A program made the translations under genes and the position numbers. DNA of 64,000 nucleotides from Persicimonas caeni (GTDB lineage: Bacteria > Myxococcota_A > Bradymonadia > Bradymonadales > Bradymonadaceae): positions 6,227,074-6,291,073 of the forward strand of contig NZ_CP041186.1 in assembly GCF_006517175.1 (NCBI RefSeq). Direction: 5' to 3'. The notes under the pieces were generated by a model. It saw nothing but the letters and a program-made list of their open reading frames with translations, was not told the DNA's origin and ran no database searches. Position 1 is the stretch's first letter. Each line of letters opens with the position of its first letter. Below, piece after piece: positions 8,308 to 15,307 of the stretch.

Positions 8308-9426
8308 ATGCAAACAGAGCAGGGTAGTACCTCGCCCTCCGTGAAGTTCTCGCACGGGGGCGACTTTCGCCGCACGCTGCAAAAGCGTGTGAAGCATTAC
8401 TTCAAAGACACCGGGCTCGATCAACGCGATCAGCCTGCGATGTATCTCAAGACCGCCGTCATCCTCGGTTGGTTTTTCGCCTCCTACGCAGCTTTGGTCT
8501 TCGCTCCGCTTCCGTGGTGGGGGCGTGTGTTGATGGCCATCTCGCTGGGCCTTTCGTGTGCCGGAATCGGCTTTAGCATCATGCACGACGCCGGGCACCG
8601 AGCCTATTCGAAGAATAACTGGGTCAATCAGCTGCTTTTCATGTCCCTCGACATGCTCGGTGGCAGTTCGTACGTGTGGCGTTTCAAGCACAACACCCTG
8701 CACCACTCGTTTGCCAATATCGACGGCCACGACGACGACATCGATATCGGTTTGCTCGGACGCCTCTCGCCGGAACAGAAGCGCCTGCCGTTTCACCGCT
8801 TTCAGCACTGGTATGTGTGGCCACTGTACGGTCTCTTGGTGGTCAAATGGCAGTTTTGGGACGATTTCTACTGCTGGGCGACCGGGAAGGTCGGCGGTCG
8901 TGAAATGCCCCGTCCCAAGGGGATGGACGCGGCCGTGTTGGTAGGAGGAAAGCTGGTCTTTCTGGTCTTCGGTTTTGTGGTTCCGGCGCTCATTCACCCC
9001 GTCGGCTGGGTCATCGCGTTTTACCTGTTGGCTTCATTCGTCCAGGGTATCGTGCTGGCGACGGTCTTCCAGCTGGCGCATTGCGTCGAAGAGGCCGACT
9101 TTCCGGTGCCGCCCGAGAGCCACCGCATGGAGCATGACTGGGCCACTCACCAGTTGATGACGACGGTGGACTTCGCTCAGAAGAACCCGCTTATCACGTG
9201 GTATGTGGGAGGCTTGAACTACCAGGTCGAGCACCATCTCTTCCCACGGATCTCACATATCCACTATCCCAAGCTCGCCGAAATCGTTCGCGAAACGTGT
9301 GAAGAATTCGGCGTGCCTTACCACGCTCAACCCACCCTGTGGGGTGGCATTCGCTCCCACTTCCGCCACCTGCGTCGGATGGGGCGGCCCGAGACCGCCA
9401 GCGAGCCAACGCTGAACGCGGCTTGA
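8308..9426 (+). CDS. Membrane fatty-acid desaturase
   Basis: This 372-residue integral membrane desaturase has the three diiron histidine boxes: HDAGH (93-97), HNTLHH (128-133) and QVEHH (306-310). Hydrophobic pairs lie at about 50-90 and 208-258. A QxxHH third box is typical of front-end (delta-5/delta-6-like) or linoleoyl-CoA desaturases, but no N-terminal cytochrome b5 domain is present, so electrons must come from a separate partner. It introduces a double bond into membrane acyl chains. The start at ATG 8308 has only a weak upstream purine stretch. A dyad at 8225-8245 may regulate it. Confidence 0.92.
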   Translation: MQTEQGSTSPSVKFSHGGDFRRTLQKRVKHYFKDTGLDQRDQPAMYLKTAVILGWFFASYAALVFAPLPWWGRVLMAISLGLSCAGIGFSIMHDAGHRAYSKNNWVNQLLFMSLDMLGGSSYVWRFKHNTLHHSFANIDGHDDDIDIGLLGRLSPEQKRLPFHRFQHWYVWPLYGLLVVKWQFWDDFYCWATGKVGGREMPRPKGMDAAVLVGGKLVFLVFGFVVPALIHPVGWVIAFYLLASFVQGIVLATVFQLAHCVEEADFPVPPESHRMEHDWATHQLMTTVDFAQKNPLITWYVGGLNYQVEHHLFPRISHIHYPKLAEIVRETCEEFGVPYHAQPTLWGGIRSHFRHLRRMGRPETASEPTLNAA

Positions 9427-9429
9427 ACG

Positions 9430-9509
9430 AAAAAAATCGGAGGCAGGACCTCGAGCCCTGGCAGCGAGGCCTGTGCCTGCCGTCCAGAGCTGGAAGGTCT
9501 GCCTCCGAT
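9430..9509 (-). terminator. Long hairpin terminator for the PRC-barrel operon
   Basis: ATCGGAGGCAGGACCT (9436-9451) pairs, with one mismatch or bulge, with AGGTCTGCCTCCGAT (9495-9509). Read on the minus strand, the stem is followed by seven T residues (plus-strand A-tract 9430-9436), so it should stop transcription leftward from the PRC-barrel gene. There is no T-tract on the plus side. Confidence 0.8.
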
Positions 9510-9534
9510 CGTCGTTCTGCCCTTCGTTAAGGTG

Positions 9535-9858
9535 TCAGGCGCGCGGACGTGTCGACGATGACTCGGAGCCGCGGTAGATCTTCACCCGCGGCTCGGTATG
9601 CGTCTGTGTATGCCCCTGCGTGTGCGTCCCCTTGTGCAGGTAGACGCCATCGCTGGTGATGTCGATATCGTCGACCGAGAAGCGCTCGCCGTTGTCGAGG
9701 ATCACGGTGCGCACAAGCTTGGCGTCGGTATCGACGAGCATGTCGTCGATCTTGCCGATGCGTCCGCCGTCGCGCTCGTAGAGCACCTTTCCGCGAACAT
9801 CCTCTTTGCGGTCGGACACGTGCCAATCGTCGAGATGGGACAACTTCTTCAGAGCCAT
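9535..9858 (-). CDS. PRC-barrel domain protein (copy 1)
   Basis: A 107-residue protein whose residues 1-75 form a PRC-barrel: a start of the type LSHLDDWHV, then DVRGKVLYE, GRIGKIDDMLVDTD and VRTVILDNGERFSV. The tail is His/Thr-rich. PRC-barrels occur in photosynthetic reaction centres, RNA-processing proteins and stress proteins (known), and the partner here is unknown. AGGAGG is seven bases before ATG 9858. It is last in a minus-strand set DUF2382 gene - microprotein - PRC-barrel and is followed by a terminator. A paralogue lies at 13646-13951 with the same order of motifs. Confidence 0.85.
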   Translation of the reverse strand: MALKKLSHLDDWHVSDRKEDVRGKVLYERDGGRIGKIDDMLVDTDAKLVRTVILDNGERFSVDDIDITSDGVYLHKGTHTQGHTQTHTEPRVKIYRGSESSSTRPRA

Positions 9859-9913
9859 GTGCTACCTCCTGGCGTAGAATGGGCGTGAATCAGCCGTTCG
9901 ATCGATGCGCGGC

Positions 9914-10030
9914 TCAGTCGATGAGCGCCACAAGGAACCAAACTGCTGCGATCAGGACGATGAGACCGAGAATCCAGCCCCAAATCTGGGCGGTTCTGTC
10001 TTTGTTCTTTTCAACTTCGATGCGTGCCAT
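9914..10030 (-). CDS. 38-aa single-helix membrane microprotein (copy 1)
   Basis: A short reading frame with a good ribosome site (GGAGG seven bases before ATG 10030) encodes 38 residues. The start is MARIEVEKNKDR, followed by one hydrophobic helix (about residues 15-36, beginning IWGWILGL) and the end ALID. It lies between the DUF2382 gene and the PRC-barrel gene on the same strand, with gaps of 48 and 55 bases. The protein at 13971-14084 shares the start (RIEVEK), the WGWI helix opening and the size, so the two are paralogues. Inner membrane location is inferred. I know no named family for it. Confidence 0.75.
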   Translation of the reverse strand: MARIEVEKNKDRTAQIWGWILGLIVLIAAVWFLVALID

Positions 10031-10078
10031 ATCGTTGCCTCCGTGGTTTGAGGGTCGCGTTGCAGTGCTCGGCGCGGG

Positions 10079-11179
10079 TTAGGAGCGCTGGCGGCGCCGG
10101 GCGGTTTCGAAGCCGTAGCGGGCCGCGTCACGGTGGTTCGAGAAGGTCCCCTCACCGTGCTCGCGCTCGTAGGCGCGCTTCATGTCAGGCTCCAGATCAT
10201 TGTACTCACGCCCCTTGTAGCGCTGACTGACGCCAAAGGCGTGGCCGAAGCGATACGCCGGCTCGTAGTGGCTGTAGTCCTTGCCCGTGCTACCGAACTG
10301 TGACTTGTGGTGTTGCTTGAAGTCGGACTCGAAGTGGCCGTAGCCGTGCTTGTCGGACACCCCTTCGGTCAGCCGCTCGATGTCGATTTCGGTCTCACGC
10401 GCCGTTTCGCGGATGGTCTCGGTATGCTCCTCGACCTCCTTGCCGACGTGGAGCTCCTCCTCGATGCGCGTCTCCTTTTGGACCACCGGCTCCTCGGCGT
10501 GCTCGCGCACCTCGATGGTCTCTTCGCTGAAGACGTCCTTGTCTCCTTTGACCGGCTTGTCGACCTTCTCGCGGCGCACGTCGGCGTGCTCCTCGCGAAG
10601 GTGGACTTCCTCTTCGACCGGCTTCTCCTTGACGCGCTTGTGCACGCGCAGACCGCCTGTTTCCACGTCGCGCTTGCCGACACGTACGTCTTCGTGCGCT
10701 TTGGTGATGCGCGCCTCTTCGCCGGAGCCGAGGATGCGGTTTCGCTCCTGTTCGACCTGCTCACGGTTGTAGAGGTCGGCGTTGGGGTTGAACCCCTGGT
10801 AGCCTGTCTCACGCCACTTTTCGCGGCGGCTCGACAGGTCGACCGACTCTTGGTTGTCGAGGTAACGCGCGATTTCGTCGGCCTTGCTGTCGTCGTCGAC
10901 CTCGGTGATGATCAGGTTTCCGCCGCGGCGAACCGCCTCGGCGAACTCACGCGCGTCGGTCGATGGCACCCCGCGTGACTCGAGCTCGTCGACCAGTTTG
11001 GCGGTGGTGTTTTCGCCGCTCCGGCCGATGCCCCAGGGGTCGTTGCCCTCCGAGAGACTTCGCCAAGTCACTGTATTGACGTGCCTTTCGCTCACGCCGT
11101 GGTCCTTCAGACCGTTCTTGATGCGGTGGACCGTCTGTTCGCTGTCGAAAAGTCCCACTATTGTCGTAGTCATGGTCAT
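10079..11179 (-). CDS. DUF2382 protein with N-terminal stress-protein-like domain
   Basis: A 366-residue hydrophilic protein. Residues 5-105 begin TTIVGLFDSEQTVHR and resemble the fold of general stress protein 17M (inference). Residues about 155-275 form a DUF2382 (YsnF/AvaK-type) domain with repeated EE/EV-rich strands such as VHKRVKEKPVEEEVH and VREHAEEPVV. The C-terminus is Tyr/His-rich (FGHAFGVSQRYKGRE) and basic. DUF2382 proteins are linked to desiccation and oxidative stress in several bacteria. The ribosome site is AGGAGG upstream of ATG 11179. It heads the minus-strand set that continues into the 38-aa microprotein and PRC-barrel protein. Confidence 0.85.
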   Translation of the reverse strand: MTMTTTIVGLFDSEQTVHRIKNGLKDHGVSERHVNTVTWRSLSEGNDPWGIGRSGENTTAKLVDELESRGVPSTDAREFAEAVRRGGNLIITEVDDDSKADEIARYLDNQESVDLSSRREKWRETGYQGFNPNADLYNREQVEQERNRILGSGEEARITKAHEDVRVGKRDVETGGLRVHKRVKEKPVEEEVHLREEHADVRREKVDKPVKGDKDVFSEETIEVREHAEEPVVQKETRIEEELHVGKEVEEHTETIRETARETEIDIERLTEGVSDKHGYGHFESDFKQHHKSQFGSTGKDYSHYEPAYRFGHAFGVSQRYKGREYNDLEPDMKRAYEREHGEGTFSNHRDAARYGFETARRRQRS

Positions 11180-11377
11180 GCCTCCTCATGCGCGATCGCG
11201 CCGGGCGAATGTCCCGGCACACCGAACGCGCAGGCTTGGGTTAGGTGCTAGCTGCTATGGCCGTACACAGTGGGGCTTACGAGGCCCGATATGCGGCCTG
11301 AATTGTCAGAAATTGGCAGTCAGACAGGTATACTGCAGCGGTAATGCAAGGTGGCGTGAGCCGGAAAACAGCAAATA

Positions 11378-12043
11378 TCAGGAAGGGCGTGATTCGCCCG
11401 GCTCGTTGCCAGAATCTGTGCGCTGGCGCTCGATGTCGATGTGCTCGCGCCGCAACGTCACCGGCTCGCTGATATCTTGCGAGTGCCGCACGCGACGCAC
11501 GTGAACCTCTTCGACGAGCACCAATTGCTTGACCAATCGCTCTTCGAGCACCGGGATGACGACCGTGTCGCCGTCCTGGCGCACTCGCGGTGGCTCGTCG
11601 ACCACGCGTCCAATGGGCACGCGCTCGATCTTGGCCTCCTCGAAGTCGATGTGGTCGTCGAGGGTGAACTCCTCGGTGTCGACCTGCTTGTGGACGAGCA
11701 CACGTCCGATGGGACGGCGCTGGCGGCTGACGTTGATATGCTCTCGTGCCACCGTCATGTCGGCGCCGCCGTTGTCGGGCGACGACGTCTCATCGCGCGA
11801 GGTCTCATTGCGCGAGGGAGTGCGAGCCCGTGGCCGTGGCTCGGACATCTCGAACTCGTCAAAACGTCCGTCGAGCCGATAGGTCCCGTCGTCGGTCACC
11901 GTCACGCGCTCGTGGGGCACCACGGCGCGGCGGCCGTCGCCGAAGGCCACGCTCAGGGTGCCGGCGCGCTCTCCCGAGAGCACGTCGGTCACCAATCTTC
12001 CTACCTCTCCTACTTCATCGGTGACCTTCGCTCTTGTCGCCAT
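11378..12043 (-). CDS. DUF2382 protein, shorter paralogue
   Basis: A 221-residue protein. The N-terminal 75 residues form a small barrel-like segment that binds into RYRL-type strands, followed by an Arg/Ser/Glu linker. A DUF2382 domain then occupies about residues 95-205 (VAREHINVSRQRRPIGRVLV, VPIGRVVDEPPRVR, VLVEEVHVRRVRH). ATG 12043, with GGAG eight bases upstream, is preferred over a start 43 codons further out that lacks a ribosome site. The conserved promoter motif at 12111-12138 lies about 68 bases upstream. It is a separate transcript from the gene at 10079-11179, because a 198-base gap lies between them. Confidence 0.82.
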   Translation of the reverse strand: MATRAKVTDEVGEVGRLVTDVLSGERAGTLSVAFGDGRRAVVPHERVTVTDDGTYRLDGRFDEFEMSEPRPRARTPSRNETSRDETSSPDNGGADMTVAREHINVSRQRRPIGRVLVHKQVDTEEFTLDDHIDFEEAKIERVPIGRVVDEPPRVRQDGDTVVIPVLEERLVKQLVLVEEVHVRRVRHSQDISEPVTLRREHIDIERQRTDSGNEPGESRPS

Positions 12044-12065
12044 AATGCTTCTCCGTGCGGCTTGG

Positions 12066-12087
12066 GATATCTGCACGATATCTGCAC
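12066..12087. repeat. Tandem 11-bp direct repeat in the leader region
   Basis: GATATCTGCAC occurs twice in immediate tandem (12066-12076, 12077-12087), between the promoter-like motif and the start of the short DUF2382 gene. It could be a regulator site or part of the mRNA leader. Confidence 0.6.
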
Positions 12088-12110
12088 GTGGGCAGACACT
12101 CGTCGATTCA

Positions 12111-12138
12111 AACTTACGGTTGTGCGCAAATCGGTCAA
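12111..12138 (-). promoter_or_regulatory. Promoter-like motif for the short DUF2382 gene
   Basis: On the minus strand the pattern is TTGACC, 16 bases, TAAGTT. The surrounding block TACGGTTG-N9-CGGTCAAACT (plus strand, 12115-12141) recurs exactly, with the same spacer length, at 14140-14166 in front of the 37-aa microprotein gene. The identity in two otherwise different upstream regions supports a real promoter used by the same sigma factor or regulator (inference). Confidence 0.6.
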
Positions 12139-12303
12139 ACTCTGGAGCAGCGATTGACCCCGGCGGTTGCATTGGCTTTGGTGCTGCGGCATCGTGGGCA
12201 TACAGGCATTGAAATCGGTGACATTGGGCCTATCGCTTCGACCAGGCACAGGCTGGCTGGGGTAGCCCCCGGCTTCTGAACTCTCCATCCGCGGCTCTCG
12301 ACG

Positions 12304-13626
12304 ATGCTTCTGACCTCCAAGGCAGCCTCACAACGTGAATTTTGCAACTGGGCGGGCAACCAGACTTGTCGGCCCGCCGGTATCCACATGCCCAGTTCGG
12401 AAGCCGAGTTCGTCGAACTCGTCCGGCTGGTACGCGCCCGTGGCCAGACCTTGCGAGTCGTCGGCGCCGGCCATTCGTGGTCGGGCATCGCGTGCACCGA
12501 CGGTCATTTGGTCAGCCTCGACCGCATGGCGGAGGTGCTCGAGCTCGACGCCGACGCCGGCACCGTGACGGTGGAGGCGGGCGTTCGCCTGCACGCGCTG
12601 GTCGACTATTTGCTCGAGCGAGGTATGGCGCTGCCCAACCTGGGCTCGGTGGCCGAGCAGTCTGTCGCAGGCGTCATCTCCACGGGCACGCACGGCACCG
12701 GGGTGGGTATCGGCAATTTGTCGTCCATGGTCGAGTCGCTTCGGCTGGTCACCGGCACCGGCGATATCGTCGAGGTCGACCGAGAGAGCGACCCTGCGCT
12801 CTTCGCCGCCGCCAGGGTCGGCTTGGGGAGTCTGGGAATCATCACCGCCGTGACGATGCGCTGCGTGCCCGCGTTCAACCTGTACGAGCGCTCCTGGACC
12901 CTGCGCTTCGACGAGGCGCTCTGCCAGATGCAGTCGCTCGTCGACCGCCACGACCACATCAAGTTTTGGTGGCTGCCGCACACCGGTCGCATCCAAGTAT
13001 TTGCCGCCGACCGCACCCCGCGCGAGCCGACACGGGTCAAGCTGATGCATCGCATCGACGACTCCGGGCTGCTCAAGCCGGTTTTTGCTGGGGTGTTGGG
13101 GCTGGGCGGGCGCTATCCGGAGATGATCCCGGCGCTCAACTGGCTCGTGGCGGCGACCTATTTTGCCGACTACGAGCTGGTCGACCGCAGCCACCGCGTC
13201 TTCAATTTGCCGATGCCGCCGAGTCACCTGGAGGCCGAGTTCGGCTTTGCGCGCGAGGACGCCGAGTCGGCCCTCGAGCAGATGCGTGCGCTCATCGAGT
13301 GGGACCAGATTCGGGTGAATTTCATCACCGAGGTGCGCTTTGTGGCCGCCGACGACATCTGGCTGAGCCCGGCCTACGGGCGCGAATCGTGCCAGCTGGG
13401 CGCGTATATCGGCGAGACGCCGCAGTGGCGCTCCTATTTTGAAGGGGTCGAGCAAATCGCCTGGCGCATGGGGGCGCGGCCGCACTGGGGCAAGACGTTC
13501 TTTGCCGGTGCCGAGCAGATGCGCGAGGTCTTTCCGCACTTCGACGACTTTCTCGAGGTGCGCGAGCGCATCGATCCCGACCGTGTCTTCTCGAACGCGT
13601 TTACCCGGCGCGTGCTAGGCAGCTAG
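12304..13626 (+). CDS. FAD-linked sugar-1,4-lactone oxidase (ALO/gulonolactone oxidase family)
   Basis: A 440-residue oxidase with an N-terminal FAD-binding PCMH domain: VVGAGHSWSG (around residues 52-61) and GVISTGTHGTG (118-128), where the His contacts FAD in this family. A C-terminal ALO domain ends in the characteristic HWGK (residues 397-400). The family oxidises aldono-lactones or related polyols in the cytosol and gives ascorbate-type products in eukaryotes. The bacterial substrate here is unknown. The start ATG 12304 follows a divergent region shared with the DUF2382 gene. It is flanked on both sides by stress-type PRC/DUF2382 genes. Confidence 0.88.
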   Translation: MLLTSKAASQREFCNWAGNQTCRPAGIHMPSSEAEFVELVRLVRARGQTLRVVGAGHSWSGIACTDGHLVSLDRMAEVLELDADAGTVTVEAGVRLHALVDYLLERGMALPNLGSVAEQSVAGVISTGTHGTGVGIGNLSSMVESLRLVTGTGDIVEVDRESDPALFAAARVGLGSLGIITAVTMRCVPAFNLYERSWTLRFDEALCQMQSLVDRHDHIKFWWLPHTGRIQVFAADRTPREPTRVKLMHRIDDSGLLKPVFAGVLGLGGRYPEMIPALNWLVAATYFADYELVDRSHRVFNLPMPPSHLEAEFGFAREDAESALEQMRALIEWDQIRVNFITEVRFVAADDIWLSPAYGRESCQLGAYIGETPQWRSYFEGVEQIAWRMGARPHWGKTFFAGAEQMREVFPHFDDFLEVRERIDPDRVFSNAFTRRVLGS

Positions 13627-13645
13627 TGCCTCGACGGCTCGTGCA

Positions 13646-13951
13646 CTAGGGGCGGTCCATCGGTCGCGACGGCCGATGCGCCCCGGGCGCACGCGCCGGC
13701 GGCTCGGCGAGCTTGGTGGCGTGCGGCTCGAGGATGATCTGGCCGTTTTCGTCGATGATGTCCTCGGTCGCGTAGTGGCGCCCGTCTTCGAGTACCACGC
13801 TGGTGACGATGCGGGTGTCGGTATCGACGACCATGTCGATGATCGTGCCCAGGCATTCGCCGCTGCGTCGGCACAATTCCTGCCCGCGAATATCTTGGTG
13901 TTTGTGCTTGAGCTTCCAGTCGGCGAGCTTCGAGAGTCGCTGGATCGTCAT
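13646..13951 (-). CDS. PRC-barrel domain protein (copy 2)
   Basis: A 101-residue paralogue of the protein at 9535-9858. It shares the order LSKLADWKL, DIRGQELC, GTIIDMVVDTDTRIV and VLEDGRHYATED, then a Pro/Arg-rich tail that differs from copy 1. AGGAGG is seven bases before ATG 13951. It follows the 37-aa microprotein gene on the same strand with a 19-base gap, so microprotein and PRC-barrel form a two-gene transcript. It converges with the lactone oxidase gene 19 bases away. Confidence 0.85.
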   Translation of the reverse strand: MTIQRLSKLADWKLKHKHQDIRGQELCRRSGECLGTIIDMVVDTDTRIVTSVVLEDGRHYATEDIIDENGQIILEPHATKLAEPPARAPGAHRPSRPMDRP

Positions 13952-13970
13952 GCTCTACCTCCTGCATGTG

Positions 13971-14084
13971 TTAGCCGGCAAATTCCGCCACCATCCAAAT
14001 GAGGGCGAGGATTGCGATGATCGCGACGATCCAACCCCAGAAGGTCGAACTCGCCGCGGCTTTCTTCTCCACCTCGATACGCAT
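13971..14084 (-). CDS. 37-aa single-helix membrane microprotein (copy 2)
   Basis: This short frame encodes 37 residues. It starts MRIEVEKKAAASS, has one hydrophobic helix beginning FWGWIVAI (about residues 14-33), and ends AEFAG. GGAGG is seven bases before ATG 14084. It is a paralogue of the 38-aa protein at 9914-10030 and, like it, lies directly upstream of a PRC-barrel gene. The promoter-like motif at 14136-14163 is 52 bases upstream. Repetition of the pairing supports a real gene. Its function is unknown, and a membrane anchor or partner of the PRC-barrel protein is possible (inference). Confidence 0.75.
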   Translation of the reverse strand: MRIEVEKKAAASSTFWGWIVAIIAILALIWMVAEFAG

Positions 14085-14135
14085 CGGTCTGCCTCCACAC
14101 GGGATCGATGAGTTGGTAGGCAACTCCACTCGCTA

Positions 14136-14163
14136 AATCTACGGTTGGCCCGCAGGCGGTCAA
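14136..14163 (-). promoter_or_regulatory. Promoter-like motif for microprotein/PRC-barrel copy 2
   Basis: On the minus strand the pattern is TTGACC, 16 bases, TAGATT. The block TACGGTTG-N9-CGGTCAAACT (plus strand, 14140-14166) is identical to that at 12115-12141 outside the 9-base spacer. Confidence 0.6.
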
Positions 14164-14290
14164 ACTGGGGGCCGAGCGCACTTTCTTCGCTTCATCTTAG
14201 ATCCATTTGGGCGCGGCTGCGTATCTACCCGTATCGGCCACGACAATCGTGGTGACTCGACTACCAACCTTGGCGACGACAACGGGTACG

Positions 14291-15253
14291 ATGATGAAGA
14301 CGGCGACGACGATGACGAAGACTGTGTGGATGACGCTGCTCATGTTCGCGGGTCTGGCGCTCTTTGCGAGCGCGCCGGCCCTGGCGCAGTACTCACGGGC
14401 CGCCGCCGAGAGCGTGCCCATGAAGACCGAGCGCGTGAAGGTGCGCGACGACTCCGGCAACGTGCGCTACGAGAAGCGAAAGGTGCGCGTCGACTCGGAC
14501 AAGTGGGGCAACGCCGCCGGCAACCAGTACGACCTGGCGGTCGACGGGGCCTTCGAGGGCCAGACGGTGGCCGTGCTGCACTTCTACACCGGCGAGGGCT
14601 TCGACTTTAGCCTCCCCAAAAAGGCGCTCGCCCAGAAAGGGTTCTCGGTCTACCGGTGGATGAACCGGGCGCCGAGCCCCGAAAAGCTCGAAAAGGCGCT
14701 CGAGAAGGCGTGCCAGTTGTGGATCATCTCCGGGTCGACTCGCCAGCTCAACGACAAGCACCTGGCGGTGATCAAGAAGTTCTTCGACAGCGGCAAAGGC
14801 GTCTATATCTGGGGAGACAACCAGCCGTATTACGCCGACGCCAACGCGGTCGCCAAGGTGCTGTTCAACGGGCAGATGACCGGCAATCTGATGGGCAACC
14901 AGACCGTGTCGCTCCAGGAAGAGAAGGGCAAGCCGGGTCTGCTGCCCAACCACCTTTTGACCACCGGCCTCGAGTATATCTACGAGGGGATCACCATCGC
15001 GACCATCCAGCCCAACGACGCGCTCGAGCCGCTCATCTACGGCTCGGCGGGTAACCTGGTGTCGGCGTTCTACGACCACGACGGCAAACGCGCCATCCTC
15101 GACGGCGGGTTCACCCGGCTCTATATCAACTGGGATACGGCGGGCACCGCGCGCTACGTCAAGAACGCGGCCGCCTGGTTGGTCAACTACGAGCGCTTCG
15201 GCGACGAGGTGGTCGCCGCCAAGCACCGCAATCCGAAGGACGAGGAAGAGTGA
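14291..15253 (+). CDS. Exported protein of unknown function
   Basis: About 320 residues. A signal peptide runs from a Thr/Lys-rich n-region through TLLMFAGLALFASA to a cleavage site near ALAQ. The mature part has a mixed alpha/beta pattern (VAVLHFYTG, LWIISGSTRQL, FFDSGKGVYIWGDN, YIYEGITIATI, AILDGGFTRLYI) like a class I glutamine amidotransferase or DUF4350-type fold without an obvious Cys nucleophile. The start is uncertain: ATG 14291, 14294 or 14312 all leave a good signal peptide, and an ATG at 14207 would add an unlikely extension. The tail is charged (KDEEE). No family is named with confidence. Confidence 0.7.
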   Translation: MMKTATTMTKTVWMTLLMFAGLALFASAPALAQYSRAAAESVPMKTERVKVRDDSGNVRYEKRKVRVDSDKWGNAAGNQYDLAVDGAFEGQTVAVLHFYTGEGFDFSLPKKALAQKGFSVYRWMNRAPSPEKLEKALEKACQLWIISGSTRQLNDKHLAVIKKFFDSGKGVYIWGDNQPYYADANAVAKVLFNGQMTGNLMGNQTVSLQEEKGKPGLLPNHLLTTGLEYIYEGITIATIQPNDALEPLIYGSAGNLVSAFYDHDGKRAILDGGFTRLYINWDTAGTARYVKNAAAWLVNYERFGDEVVAAKHRNPKDEEE

Positions 15254-15266
15254 ATCTGGCGGGAGC

Positions 15267-15293
15267 GACGGCCGGGGTCGCCCCCCGGCCGTC
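15267..15293. terminator. GC-rich hairpin between convergent genes
   Basis: GACGGCCGGGG (15267-15277) pairs perfectly with CCCCGGCCGTC (15283-15293) across a 5-base loop. It sits between the ends of two convergent genes, but no T-tract follows on either side, so termination is inferred from position. Confidence 0.5.
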
Positions 15294-15307
15294 CAGTGGG
15301 CCGACAG

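Noticed and set aside
12044-12172. Extended N-terminus of the short DUF2382 protein
   Set aside because: The extension covers the promoter-like motif and direct repeats; ATG 12043 has the ribosome site.
14207-14290. Upstream start for the exported protein
   Set aside because: The extra residues precede a normal signal peptide and have no ribosome site.
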